A stretch of 37,581 bases of DNA from JBKBKN01 sp046294625 (GTDB taxonomy: Bacteria > Bacteroidota > Bacteroidia > M30B66): assembly GCA_046294625.1 (NCBI GenBank), contig JBKBKN010000027.1:1-37581 (forward strand), in the 5' to 3' direction. The notes beneath the pieces are model-generated. The model made no database searches. It saw only the letters and a list, made by a program, of their open reading frames with translations, and was not told the DNA's origin. Position numbers and translations under genes: made by a program. Positions within the stretch are counted from its first letter, which is position 1, and the number at the start of each line of letters is the position of its first letter. Of this stretch, positions 17,146 through 24,959 are shown in pieces.

Positions 17146-17385
17146 ATGCAATTGCTCTTCTTCAATATTGGTGGTGGTGAACTGTTCATCGTTATCATTT
17201 TCATCTTACTATTTTTCGGTTCAAAAAAAATTCCGGAATTAGCCAGAAATCTTGGTAAAGGAATGAGAGAGATTCGAAACGCTTCTAATGAAATCAAGCA
17301 TGAAATCAAGAAAAGTGGTGAGCAATTGCGCAAAGAAGCCGGTATCGATGAAGAAATCGAAGAAATTAAACGGCTAAAAGACTAA
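17146..17385 (+). CDS. tatA: Twin-arginine translocase subunit TatA/TatE
   Basis: Forms the Tat pore for folded proteins at the inner membrane. With the start at ATG 17146 the protein is 79 residues. It has a short N-terminus, one membrane helix (about residues 10-25), the FGSKKIPELARNLGKG hinge and amphipathic-helix motif, and a charged tail. An upstream in-frame ATG at 17089 would add 19 basic residues encoded by the secDF terminator hairpin and the promoter, so it is rejected. The neighbouring secDF gene is also an export gene but ends in its own terminator. tatC is not in the window. Confidence 0.95.
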   Translation: MQLLFFNIGGGELFIVIIFILLFFGSKKIPELARNLGKGMREIRNASNEIKHEIKKSGEQLRKEAGIDEEIEEIKRLKD

Positions 17386-17616
17386 TTCATCTTAGCACGA
17401 CTGCAGCTTAATCAGTCTTTTAAATTATTCCCAATCATGGTCTTTCATATACTTGATAAGCTGGATACAGTCATGCTTTATTGTTAGATGGCTATTCTTC
17501 AATAGGCCGAATCTGACTCCGCTATAATTTCCAGAATCGTTCAAGGTGCTACTGTTAATTGCTGCCTTTTATTTCACCCTGAAATCGTAAAAATATTGCC
17601 AATTAATCTCAAGCCC

Positions 17617-17683
17617 ATATTTTTATAGGGGGTGTTGAAATATTTTTATACATTTTTAGATTCACACCCCCAATATTTTTATA
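17617..17683 (+). promoter_or_regulatory. Triple 11-bp repeat and inverted repeat in the glnA control region
   Basis: ATATTTTTATA occurs exactly three times (17617-17627, 17640-17650, 17673-17683). A perfect 8-bp inverted repeat GGGGGTGT (17628-17635) / ACACCCCC (17664-17671) is interleaved with them. A partial inverted copy, TAAAAATAT, lies at 17588-17596. The third copy runs into the -7 box. This looks like a multi-site operator, presumably for nitrogen control; the regulator is unknown. Confidence 0.65.
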
Positions 17684-17687
17684 TTTG
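17680..17687 (+). promoter_or_regulatory. Candidate -7 box of glnA
   Basis: TATATTTG, an exact TAnnTTTG match, 22 nt before the ATG. It overlaps the third ATATTTTTATA copy by four bases. Confidence 0.55.
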
Positions 17688-17709
17688 CATCGCAAAAATA
17701 ATAATATAA

Positions 17710-19902
17710 ATGGCAACAATCAGATTTTTAGCACTCGATGCATTGATTAAACGTGAACCGGTCATTCCCGGCGATGATTTTGAAAAGATTTCAAATTATT
17801 TTGGTTCTTCAGTATTCAACGATCCGGCAATGCGCGAATATCTTTCTAAGGAAGCATATGAAAAAGTGCGCGCTGCAATGGACCATGGAAGCAAAATAGA
17901 CCGTTCCATTGCCGATCAGGTTGCTTCAGGCATGAAAGCTTGGGCAATGAATCATGGCGCTACTCACTACACCCACTGGTTTCAGCCACTCACAGGTGCA
18001 ACAGCTGAAAAACATGATGCTTTCTTCGAGCCGATTGAAGGTGGTATGGCGATTGAAAATTTCAGCGGTTCCAACTTGATTCAACAAGAACCTGACGCTT
18101 CAAGCTTTCCGAGCGGAGGAATCCGTAATACATTCGAAGCAAGAGGATATACAGCTTGGGATCCAACCTCTCCGGCATTTGTTATCAATGGCACTCTGTG
18201 CATTCCCACCATATTTGTTTCCTACACCGGTGAAGCACTCGACTATAAAACCCCATTGCTCAAAGCCTTGCACGCCTTAGATAAAGCCGCTACAGAAGTA
18301 TGTCAATATTTTGATAAAAACGTAACTAAAGTAACTGCTACTTTAGGTTGGGAGCAGGAATACTTTTTAATAGACGCTGCATTATACCACGCACGTCCTG
18401 ATCTGGAGATGACCGGCAGAACACTTTTTGGTCATTCCCCTGCCAAAGGACAGCAATTAGAAGACCATTATTTTGGCTCAATTCCCGCGAGAATAACTGC
18501 CTACATGCGCGAATTTGAAGAAGAATGTCTCCGACTCGGTATCCCTATTCGCACACGCCACAACGAAGTTGCTCCCAATCAATATGAGTGTGCGCCTATT
18601 TTTGAAGAAGCAAACCTTGCCGTTGACCACAATCAATTGCTCATGGATGTGATGGCGAAAGTAGCAAGAAGACATCATTTCCGGGTGTTGTTTCATGAGA
18701 AGCCATTTGCAGGTATCAATGGTTCAGGAAAGCATAACAACTGGTCTATGTCAACAAACACAGGCAAGAACTTGCTTAGCCCGGGCAAAACCCCGAAAAA
18801 CAACTTGATGTTTTTAACTTTCTTCATCAATACACTAAAAGCTGTTCACGACTATGCTGATCTTTTGAGAGCGAGCATTGCATCAGCAGGCAATGATCAC
18901 CGCTTGGGTGCCAACGAAGCCCCACCGGCTATTATTTCAGCCTTCATAGGTTCGCAATTATCGGCTGTGCTTGAAGAGTTGGAGAAAAAAGTGAAACCAG
19001 GCAAAATGACCCCTGATGAAAAAACCGAATTGAAATTAAACATCGGAAAAATTCCAGAAATTTTATTGGATAACACCGATAGAAACAGAACTTCACCTTT
19101 TGCCTTCACCGGAAATAAATTTGAATTGCGTGCAGTAGGTTCCTCAGCCAATTGTTCATCATCCATGACTGTGATTAATACTATTGTGGCTCAGCAGCTC
19201 AAAGAATTCAAAAAAGATGTGGATCAGTTAATCGAGAAAAAAGGTTTAGGTAAAGATGAAGCTATTTTCCAGACTTTAAGAAAATATATCACCGCATCGA
19301 AAAATATCATCTTCGAAGGCAACGGATACTCTGAAGAGTGGGTAAAAGAAGCAGCAAGCAGAGGACTAAACAACAGAAAAACCACTCCGGAAGCATTGGT
19401 AGGCATGATTGATGCAAAATCCATCAAGGTATTTGAAGATAATGATGTAATGACTAAGCGTGAAATTCATGCCCGATACGATATTCAATTGGAAGCATAT
19501 TCTAAAAGAATTCAGATAGAGTCTAGGGTGATGGGCGATCTTGCGTTGAATCATATCATCCCAACGGCATTAAAGTATCAAAGCTTGTTGATCAACAACG
19601 TGCAAGGATTAAAAAGCATTTATGATGAAAAAACCTTCAAGAAGCTTGCCGCAGCGCAAATTGAAATGATAACCGAAATATCGGAACGCGTTTCAACCAT
19701 CCAAAAAGCTGTATTCGACATGATTGAACAAAGGAAAGTGGCCAACAAACTTAGCGATGCCATGAAACATGCGGTGGCCTATTGCGAAAAAGTCCAGCCA
19801 TACTTTGAAACAATCCGATACAATGCTGACAAACTTGAGCTACTTGTAGATGATGAAATGTGGTGTTTGCCGAAATACCGTGAAATGTTATTTATCAATT
19901 AA
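17710..19902 (+). CDS. glnN: Glutamine synthetase type III
   Basis: ATP-dependent synthesis of glutamine from glutamate and ammonia. The 730-residue length and the N-terminal extension are typical of GSIII (GlnN), which differs from the short GSI. The catalytic core includes GWEQEYFLID (about 213-222), RHNEVAPNQYE, a GSGKHNNWSMST stretch (about 338-349) for ATP and glutamate binding, and NRTSPFAFTGNKFELRAVGSS (about 458). A helical C-terminal region follows. The upstream repeats suggest tight control. No P-II or amt gene lies nearby. The gene is monocistronic, with a hairpin terminator directly after it. Confidence 0.97.
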   Translation: MATIRFLALDALIKREPVIPGDDFEKISNYFGSSVFNDPAMREYLSKEAYEKVRAAMDHGSKIDRSIADQVASGMKAWAMNHGATHYTHWFQPLTGATAEKHDAFFEPIEGGMAIENFSGSNLIQQEPDASSFPSGGIRNTFEARGYTAWDPTSPAFVINGTLCIPTIFVSYTGEALDYKTPLLKALHALDKAATEVCQYFDKNVTKVTATLGWEQEYFLIDAALYHARPDLEMTGRTLFGHSPAKGQQLEDHYFGSIPARITAYMREFEEECLRLGIPIRTRHNEVAPNQYECAPIFEEANLAVDHNQLLMDVMAKVARRHHFRVLFHEKPFAGINGSGKHNNWSMSTNTGKNLLSPGKTPKNNLMFLTFFINTLKAVHDYADLLRASIASAGNDHRLGANEAPPAIISAFIGSQLSAVLEELEKKVKPGKMTPDEKTELKLNIGKIPEILLDNTDRNRTSPFAFTGNKFELRAVGSSANCSSSMTVINTIVAQQLKEFKKDVDQLIEKKGLGKDEAIFQTLRKYITASKNIIFEGNGYSEEWVKEAASRGLNNRKTTPEALVGMIDAKSIKVFEDNDVMTKREIHARYDIQLEAYSKRIQIESRVMGDLALNHIIPTALKYQSLLINNVQGLKSIYDEKTFKKLAAAQIEMITEISERVSTIQKAVFDMIEQRKVANKLSDAMKHAVAYCEKVQPYFETIRYNADKLELLVDDEMWCLPKYREMLFIN

Positions 19903-19906
19903 TCCT

Positions 19907-19927
19907 AAGGCCCGCAAGGGCCTTTTT
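19907..19927 (+). terminator. Terminator of the glutamine synthetase gene
   Basis: Stem AAGGCCC / GGGCCTT with a GCAA tetraloop, followed by TTTA, 5 bp after the stop codon. Confidence 0.85.
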
Positions 19928-20020
19928 AGTACAATCATATCAGATGCGTGCATTAAAATTTGCTTTTGATATTGTTAAATTTTCTATTTTAGCCCAAAAT
20001 CACAATATCGAACTATACCA

Positions 20021-22075
20021 ATGAAGCTATTAAACAGAATTGTTCTTGCAATCGCCACCATCGTACTTGTTTCATCAACAGTCCTTGCTCAACCAAGAGC
20101 AGTGAGAGACGCTGACAAAAGGTTTAACCAAGGGGAATATTATGAAGCATTGGAAGGCTATAAAAAGGCCCTTTCTTCCATCAAAGGCAACAAGGCATTG
20201 AAGGCTGAGCTCACCTACAAATCAGCAATTTGTTACAGAAAAATCAACGACACTAAAAAAGCTGAAATTTGGTTTAACAAAGCAATCAAAGCAAAATTTG
20301 CTGATCCTGAAGCCATTCTGCATTATGCTGACATGCTTCGATTCAATGGTAAATACGATGAAGCTTTAACAGAATATGAGCGCTATGTTAAAATAAAACC
20401 TGATGATAAAAGAGGGCAAATCGGTATAGAATCAAGCAGATTAGCGATCAAATGGAAACAAGAGCCAACCAAACATCAAATTGCTAACGTTCAGCAAATC
20501 AATTCTAAGTACGACGATTTTTCACCTATCTATTCTCGTAAAAACTTCAAAGAAATCATTTTCACTTCTGCCAGAGAAGGTACAATTGGTAGTGGTATCG
20601 ACGGTTGGACCGGTCAAAGTTTTACCGATTTATTTGAATCAAAACAAGATAAAAATGGCAAATGGAGCACACCTACCCCATTTAAGGAACCATTAAACTC
20701 AAAGCACAATGAAGGAAGCGCAGCACTAAATGCCAAATTCAGCACCATTTACTTTACACGTTGTGAGTTTGCAAAAAACAAAGTGAAAGGATGTCAAATA
20801 TTTAACACCCGCAAAAAAGGTAATTCTTGGGATGAACCTGCTCTTCTTCCTTTCGCAGAAGACACATTCACAGTTGGGCATCCTGCAGTGAATGCTGAAG
20901 AAACACTGATTGTATTTGCATCGGATATGCCGGGTGGATTTGGCGGCAGAGATTTATGGTTCGCCACTTACGATAAGAAAAAGAAGACCTGGAGCAAGCC
21001 TGCCAACATGGGCCCAGCAATCAATACCGCAGGAGATGAAATGTTTCCAACGCTGCGAAACGACTCCACACTTTACTTTTCCTCCAATGGAATGGTAGGT
21101 ATGGGTGGCCTTGATATTTTTAAAGCTACACTAAAAGGTGACAAATGGGGAAATGTGGAAAACATGAAGTTTCCTATCAATTCACCTGGCGATGATTTTG
21201 GAATAATCTTCCAAGGTGAAGAAGAAAAAGGACTTTTTACATCAAATCGTGATGGCGGTAAAGGTGGAGATGATATTTACGAATTCTCTGTTCCACCCAT
21301 TCTTTTCTCTATTTCCGGAATTGTATATGACTTCGATACCAAAGAGCCAATCGCTAATGCAGAAGTGCAAATGGTTGATAAAGATGGCATCACCTATTCT
21401 ATGATGACCGACAAAATGGGTGCTTACTATTTCGATAACTCCAAATTTAAAGAAAACAACACCTATAATTTTACTGCACACCACGATGAATTCTTGAATG
21501 ATATCGGCACGGTAACCACAGTGGGCGAAACCGAAGGTAGAGACATGAAAAAAGACTTTTTTCTGAAAACAGCAAAGCAAGTTATCAGACTTCCTGAGAT
21601 TCTTTATGACTTGAACTCTGCTAAACTTCGTCCTGAATCTAGGGATTCTTTGAATGGACTAATCAAAATTTTACGTGATAACCCAAATATTCGTATTGAA
21701 TTGATGTCTCACACCGACTCACGTGGTTCGGCCAAATCGAATATTGACCTTTCGCAACGTCGCGCACAATCTGTGGTGGATTATTTAATTGAGCAAAAAA
21801 TCGACCCACGTCGATTGGAAGCCAAAGGATACGGGGAAACTCGTCTGTTGAACAAATGTAAAGACGGAGTACAATGTACTGAAGAAGAACATCAACGCAA
21901 TAGAAGAACAGAATTTAGAATTTTAAGCAACGATTTTGTTCCTGATGAAGGTTCAGTTGAGTACAAAAAACCTGTGATTCGAGTAGTCGATGAAGATGAA
22001 GATATTCAAACGGATGTGGAAGAGCAAAAACGTGATAACATTCAGTTGGAAAAGAATCCTAATCAACCGAAATAA
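20021..22075 (+). CDS. PorE-like TPR/PD40/OmpA envelope protein
   Basis: 684 residues with a signal peptide (cleaved near LAQ, residue 24) and four parts in order. TPR-like helices lie at about 30-140, a PD40/WD40-like beta-propeller at about 165-410 (repeated TSAREG, ASDMPGG, SSNGMGG and TSNRDGG strands), a carboxypeptidase-regulatory-like beta domain at about 429-510, and an OmpA_C peptidoglycan-binding domain at about 523-635. The last contains MSHTDSRGS and NRRTEFRI with the diaminopimelate-binding Asp and Arg. The tail is acidic. This order matches PorE of Porphyromonas gingivalis, an anchor needed by the T9SS; unlike PorE, no lipobox Cys is visible here. Many Bacteroidota carry several such paralogs, so a T9SS role is plausible but unproven. 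Confidence 0.85.
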   Translation: MKLLNRIVLAIATIVLVSSTVLAQPRAVRDADKRFNQGEYYEALEGYKKALSSIKGNKALKAELTYKSAICYRKINDTKKAEIWFNKAIKAKFADPEAILHYADMLRFNGKYDEALTEYERYVKIKPDDKRGQIGIESSRLAIKWKQEPTKHQIANVQQINSKYDDFSPIYSRKNFKEIIFTSAREGTIGSGIDGWTGQSFTDLFESKQDKNGKWSTPTPFKEPLNSKHNEGSAALNAKFSTIYFTRCEFAKNKVKGCQIFNTRKKGNSWDEPALLPFAEDTFTVGHPAVNAEETLIVFASDMPGGFGGRDLWFATYDKKKKTWSKPANMGPAINTAGDEMFPTLRNDSTLYFSSNGMVGMGGLDIFKATLKGDKWGNVENMKFPINSPGDDFGIIFQGEEEKGLFTSNRDGGKGGDDIYEFSVPPILFSISGIVYDFDTKEPIANAEVQMVDKDGITYSMMTDKMGAYYFDNSKFKENNTYNFTAHHDEFLNDIGTVTTVGETEGRDMKKDFFLKTAKQVIRLPEILYDLNSAKLRPESRDSLNGLIKILRDNPNIRIELMSHTDSRGSAKSNIDLSQRRAQSVVDYLIEQKIDPRRLEAKGYGETRLLNKCKDGVQCTEEEHQRNRRTEFRILSNDFVPDEGSVEYKKPVIRVVDEDEDIQTDVEEQKRDNIQLEKNPNQPK

Positions 22076-22108
22076 TATACTGATCTTAACTCTAATAATA
22101 CTAGATTT

Positions 22109-22141
22109 CAACATCCCGCTTCGGCGGGATGTTGTATTTTT
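22109..22141 (+). terminator. Terminator of the OmpA-family gene
   Basis: Perfect 11-bp stem CAACATCCCGC / GCGGGATGTTG with a TTCG tetraloop (22109-22134), then TATTTTT. The T-tract coincides with the purM -7 box. Confidence 0.92.
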
Positions 22142-22142
22142 G
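22135..22142 (+). promoter_or_regulatory. Candidate -7 box of purM inside the terminator T-tract
   Basis: TATTTTTG, an exact TAnnTTTG match, starts at the base after the terminator stem. It ends 4 nt before the purM ATG, so the mRNA would be leaderless or would start within the first codons. An unseen upstream promoter reading through the terminator is the alternative. Confidence 0.45.
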
Positions 22143-22146
22143 ACCT

Positions 22147-23325
22147 ATGCAAATTTCCAATCGCTACCAAGGCAGGGGTGTTTCTTCTGATAAGGAAGAC
22201 GTACACAAAGCCATACAGATCTCAGACAAAGGATTATTTCCTAAAGCTTTTTGCAAGATTATTCCAGATTATTTAAGCAATAGCCCTGATCATGCACTCA
22301 TCATGCATGCCGATGGTGCCGGAACAAAATCTTCATTGGCCTATATTTATTGGAAAGAAACAGGAGATCTCTCTGTGTGGAAAGGAATAGCACAAGATGC
22401 CCTGGTGATGAACACGGATGATTTGCTGTGCGTAGGTGCGACTGAAAACATTTGCGTTTCATCCATTATTGGCAGAAATAAACATTTGATTCCCGGCGAA
22501 GTGATTGCAACCATTATTCAGGCAAATGAAGAGTTGGTTGAGATGTTTAACAGCTGGGGAGTCACCATGCATCTAACAGGAGGAGAAACTGCCGATGTTG
22601 GGGATTTGGTGCGAACCATTATTGTTGATTCTACAGTGGTGGGCAGAATTAGAAGAGATCAGGTGATTTCAAACCACAAGATAAAGGCTGGCAATGTGAT
22701 TGTAGGATTAGCTTCATTTGGTCAAGCCGCTTATGAATCAAGCTACAACAGTGGTATGGGTAGCAATGGACTAACATCAGCCAGACATGATATGTTTCAC
22801 CATGCTTATGCAAGCAAATATCCGGAAAGCTTTGATCCCGCAATTCCAAAAGATTTGATTTATACCGGAAATTTCAAACTTACCGATGCTGTTCCCGGAC
22901 TTGACCTTGACTTTGGCAAGCTTGTGCTTTCACCTACCCGCACTTATGCGCCGGTGATGAAAGTAATTTTGCAGGAATGCAGCAACAAAATAGATGGCAT
23001 CGTTCATTGCAGTGGTGGTGGCCAAAGCAAAGTGCTTCACTTTATCGAAAAATATAGCGTGGTGAAAGATCAACTTTTCGATGTTCCTCCGCTTTTTAAG
23101 TTCATTCAGAAACAGTCGGGAGCTAGCGACCAAGAAATGTACAAGGTATTTAACATGGGTCACAGAATGGAACTATATACCGATGAGCAAACAGCATCAA
23201 ATATGATTGCTATCGCAAAAAGCTTTGGACTTGAAGCGAAAGTGATAGGTTATGTTGCCGATGGCAATACACCTGAAGTGATAGTGCATGCAAAGGATGA
23301 AAAGATAACCTACACCAAAGGTTAA
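22147..23325 (+). CDS. purM: Phosphoribosylformylglycinamidine cyclo-ligase (AIR synthetase)
   Basis: Fifth step of purine synthesis: ATP-dependent closure of FGAM to aminoimidazole ribotide. At 392 residues it is the longer PurM form common in Bacteroidota. The RYQGRGVSSDKEDV start, the HADGAGTKSSLAY nucleotide-binding stretch (about 54-66), NTDDLLCVGA, LTGGETADVGDL and the later NMGHRMELY motif all fit. The stop codon overlaps that of the convergent DUF6952-like gene; both use the palindrome TTAA at 23322-23325. No other pur gene is adjacent. Confidence 0.95.
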   Translation: MQISNRYQGRGVSSDKEDVHKAIQISDKGLFPKAFCKIIPDYLSNSPDHALIMHADGAGTKSSLAYIYWKETGDLSVWKGIAQDALVMNTDDLLCVGATENICVSSIIGRNKHLIPGEVIATIIQANEELVEMFNSWGVTMHLTGGETADVGDLVRTIIVDSTVVGRIRRDQVISNHKIKAGNVIVGLASFGQAAYESSYNSGMGSNGLTSARHDMFHHAYASKYPESFDPAIPKDLIYTGNFKLTDAVPGLDLDFGKLVLSPTRTYAPVMKVILQECSNKIDGIVHCSGGGQSKVLHFIEKYSVVKDQLFDVPPLFKFIQKQSGASDQEMYKVFNMGHRMELYTDEQTASNMIAIAKSFGLEAKVIGYVADGNTPEVIVHAKDEKITYTKG

Positions 23326-23564
23326 GAAATCGATTTTCTCACTCGCTGTGAATAAGCCCTTAATCCATCACGAAATTCTATTCCTTTTTCTGCCATTTCC
23401 TCTTTAATCCAGATGGCTGCAAGGATATGAGTCAATTGTTCTCCTTCATCATCTCCTTCTATATCAATGACAGGTGACGATTCATTTAAAATAGCATCTT
23501 CTGCTGCTTTGAGTTCTTCGATTGAATATGATTCAACCGCTTTTTTTATGGATGGTACTTTCAT
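23322..23564 (-). CDS. Small DUF6952-like conserved protein
   Basis: 80 residues, charged, no signal peptide. The MKVPSIKKAVESYSIEEL start, an acidic IDIEGDDEGEQLTH centre and a basic helical end resemble the small DUF6952 family of Bacteroidota, which I recall as often lying beside thioredoxin and peroxiredoxin genes. Here it lies 48 bp downstream of a thioredoxin gene on the same strand, consistent with that linkage. Function is unknown; a redox-linked role is only suggested by the neighbour. The family name is given from memory. Confidence 0.7.
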   Translation of the reverse strand: MKVPSIKKAVESYSIEELKAAEDAILNESSPVIDIEGDDEGEQLTHILAAIWIKEEMAEKGIEFRDGLRAYSQRVRKSIS

Positions 23565-23612
23565 TTTGTGGTAATTAATGATGTAGGACTACAGAAAAAA
23601 TTACTTGGTCCA

Positions 23613-23930
23613 TTAATTAAGCTTTTCAAGCATTTTCACCACAAAATCTTCTTTCGAAGTGGCTGAAGCTTCTGCAAGTGTGCCTTTTTTGAATGTTGCA
23701 ATAAAGGGCAAATTATCCACATTTGCAGCTTTACGAGCTAGCTCGTTTTCTTCGGCATTAACTTCGATAAATTTCACTCCATCAAAGCGCGGATCTTGAG
23801 CCAGTCGCTTGAATTTAGGCGAAAACAATTTGCATGAACCACACCAGTCGGCATAGTATTTTACGATAACTTTATCGTTGTCTTTAATTAGCTTCTCAAA
23901 CTGAGCATCTTTAACATTTTCTACTGACAT
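23613..23930 (-). CDS. Thioredoxin-family protein
   Basis: 105-residue cytoplasmic thiol-disulfide protein. It has the thioredoxin fold with an active site WCGSC (Cys30 and Cys33; classical thioredoxins have WCGPC) and a cis-proline loop NLPFIATF. There is no signal peptide. It lies between mazG (upstream) and the DUF6952-like gene (downstream) on the same strand and may reduce a peroxiredoxin encoded elsewhere. The Ser in place of Pro usually shifts the redox potential upwards. Confidence 0.9.
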   Translation of the reverse strand: MSVENVKDAQFEKLIKDNDKVIVKYYADWCGSCKLFSPKFKRLAQDPRFDGVKFIEVNAEENELARKAANVDNLPFIATFKKGTLAEASATSKEDFVVKMLEKLN

Positions 23931-23972
23931 TATTGCGTTGATTTTAAGCTTGATTTAAACAGATATTATCAT

Positions 23973-24764
23973 TTATTGTTCGGGAAGCAGTTTGGCTGCA
24001 CTCCAATATTTGTCCATTTCTTCGAGGCTCATTTCGTCCAATTTCAAACCTGCCTTTTTCGTTTCTTCTTCTAAATATTGAAATCTTTTGATAAATTTTC
24101 TATTGGTCTTTTCCAAAGCGTCTTCAGGATTCACTTCTATGAACCGTGCATAATTGATCAAGGAAAACAGTAAATCGCCAAATTCTAGCTCTGTGTCTTT
24201 TTTACTGCCAGAGTCGGCAGCTTGCTTAAATTCATCGAGCTCTTCCTTAACCTTCTCCCACACTTGCTCTTTGTTGTCCCAATCAAATCCCACCGCTCTA
24301 ACCTTCTCCTGAATTCGTGAAGCTTTTACCATAGCCGGTAATGAAACCGGAACCCCGCTTAACACAGATTTGTTGCCTTCTTTCAGTTTGAGTTTTTCCC
24401 AATTCTCCTTTACCTCTTCTTCCGAAGTAACTATCACATCTCCATAAATGTGTGGATGCCGATGGATTAACTTCTCGCATAAGCCATTGATTACGTCAGC
24501 TACATCGAAATGCCCTGTTTCTGATCCTATGCGACTGTAAAATACCAGATGCAACATCAAGTCGCCAATCTCCTTTTTGATATTTTCCATATCGGCTGAT
24601 AAAATGGCATCGGACAGCTCATAGGTTTCTTCGATGGTCAGATGTCGGAGCGACTCCATCGTTTGTTTCTTATCCCAAGGACACTGCGTTCGCAATTCAT
24701 CCATGATTTTGAGCAATCGGGCAAATGCCTTAAGCTTTTCTTCTGTAGAGTGTTGAGCCTTCAT
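23973..24764 (-). CDS. mazG: Nucleoside triphosphate pyrophosphohydrolase
   Basis: Removes pyrophosphate from (d)NTPs, acting in nucleotide house-cleaning. 263 residues with two MazG repeats: the first with CPWDKKQTMESLRHL (from Cys28) and the metal-binding EExxEL...EIGDLMLH pattern, the second with EELDEF...ELEFGDLLFSLIN. It is cytoplasmic. It is the first gene of the minus-strand run with thioredoxin and the DUF6952-like gene, 42 bp apart from the former. The start at ATG 24764 gives the usual N-terminus. Confidence 0.95.
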   Translation of the reverse strand: MKAQHSTEEKLKAFARLLKIMDELRTQCPWDKKQTMESLRHLTIEETYELSDAILSADMENIKKEIGDLMLHLVFYSRIGSETGHFDVADVINGLCEKLIHRHPHIYGDVIVTSEEEVKENWEKLKLKEGNKSVLSGVPVSLPAMVKASRIQEKVRAVGFDWDNKEQVWEKVKEELDEFKQAADSGSKKDTELEFGDLLFSLINYARFIEVNPEDALEKTNRKFIKRFQYLEEETKKAGLKLDEMSLEEMDKYWSAAKLLPEQ

Positions 24765-24787
24765 GCTGCTATAGCTTCTTTAGTTGG

Positions 24788-24795
24788 CAAAGGTA
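24788..24795 (-). promoter_or_regulatory. Candidate -7 box of mazG
   Basis: On the minus strand this reads TACCTTTG, an exact TAnnTTTG match, 23 nt before the ATG. This is nearly the same spacing as the glnA and miaE-like boxes. Confidence 0.5.
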
Positions 24796-24951
24796 AAAGA
24801 ATTGTTCGCATTGTTTTATCTGACTTTCTAATTACTAGATCATGCCATGGAAGCATACTCAACCAAACTCTGATAGCTAATTTAGATCTATTGTGAAGCG
24901 AATAATTGAGTAGTTGGAAATGATAAAAATCATAAATAGCTTTTCTATCTC

Positions 24952-24959
24952 TACATTTG
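24952..24959 (+). promoter_or_regulatory. Candidate -7 box of the broken efflux adaptor gene
   Basis: TACATTTG, an exact TAnnTTTG match. The first ATG after it (24976) is followed at once by TAG, which suggests that the original start has lost its frame. Confidence 0.4.

Larger units (their letters stand above)
17386..17709. other. 324-bp intergenic region upstream of glnA
   Basis: There is no convincing gene. The left two-thirds carry only a short minus-strand open stretch (stop at 17425-17427, about 42 codons, no ATG). The right third (17588-17700) is a dense regulatory region with repeated ATATTTTTATA elements, a long-spaced inverted repeat and a TAnnTTTG box. Confidence 0.6.

Noticed and set aside
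17425..17553. Short minus-strand open stretch before glnA ending in KDHDWE
   Set aside because: About 42 codons without ATG, and a stop just upstream. The end looks protein-like, so it may be a gene remnant, but the support is too weak to call.
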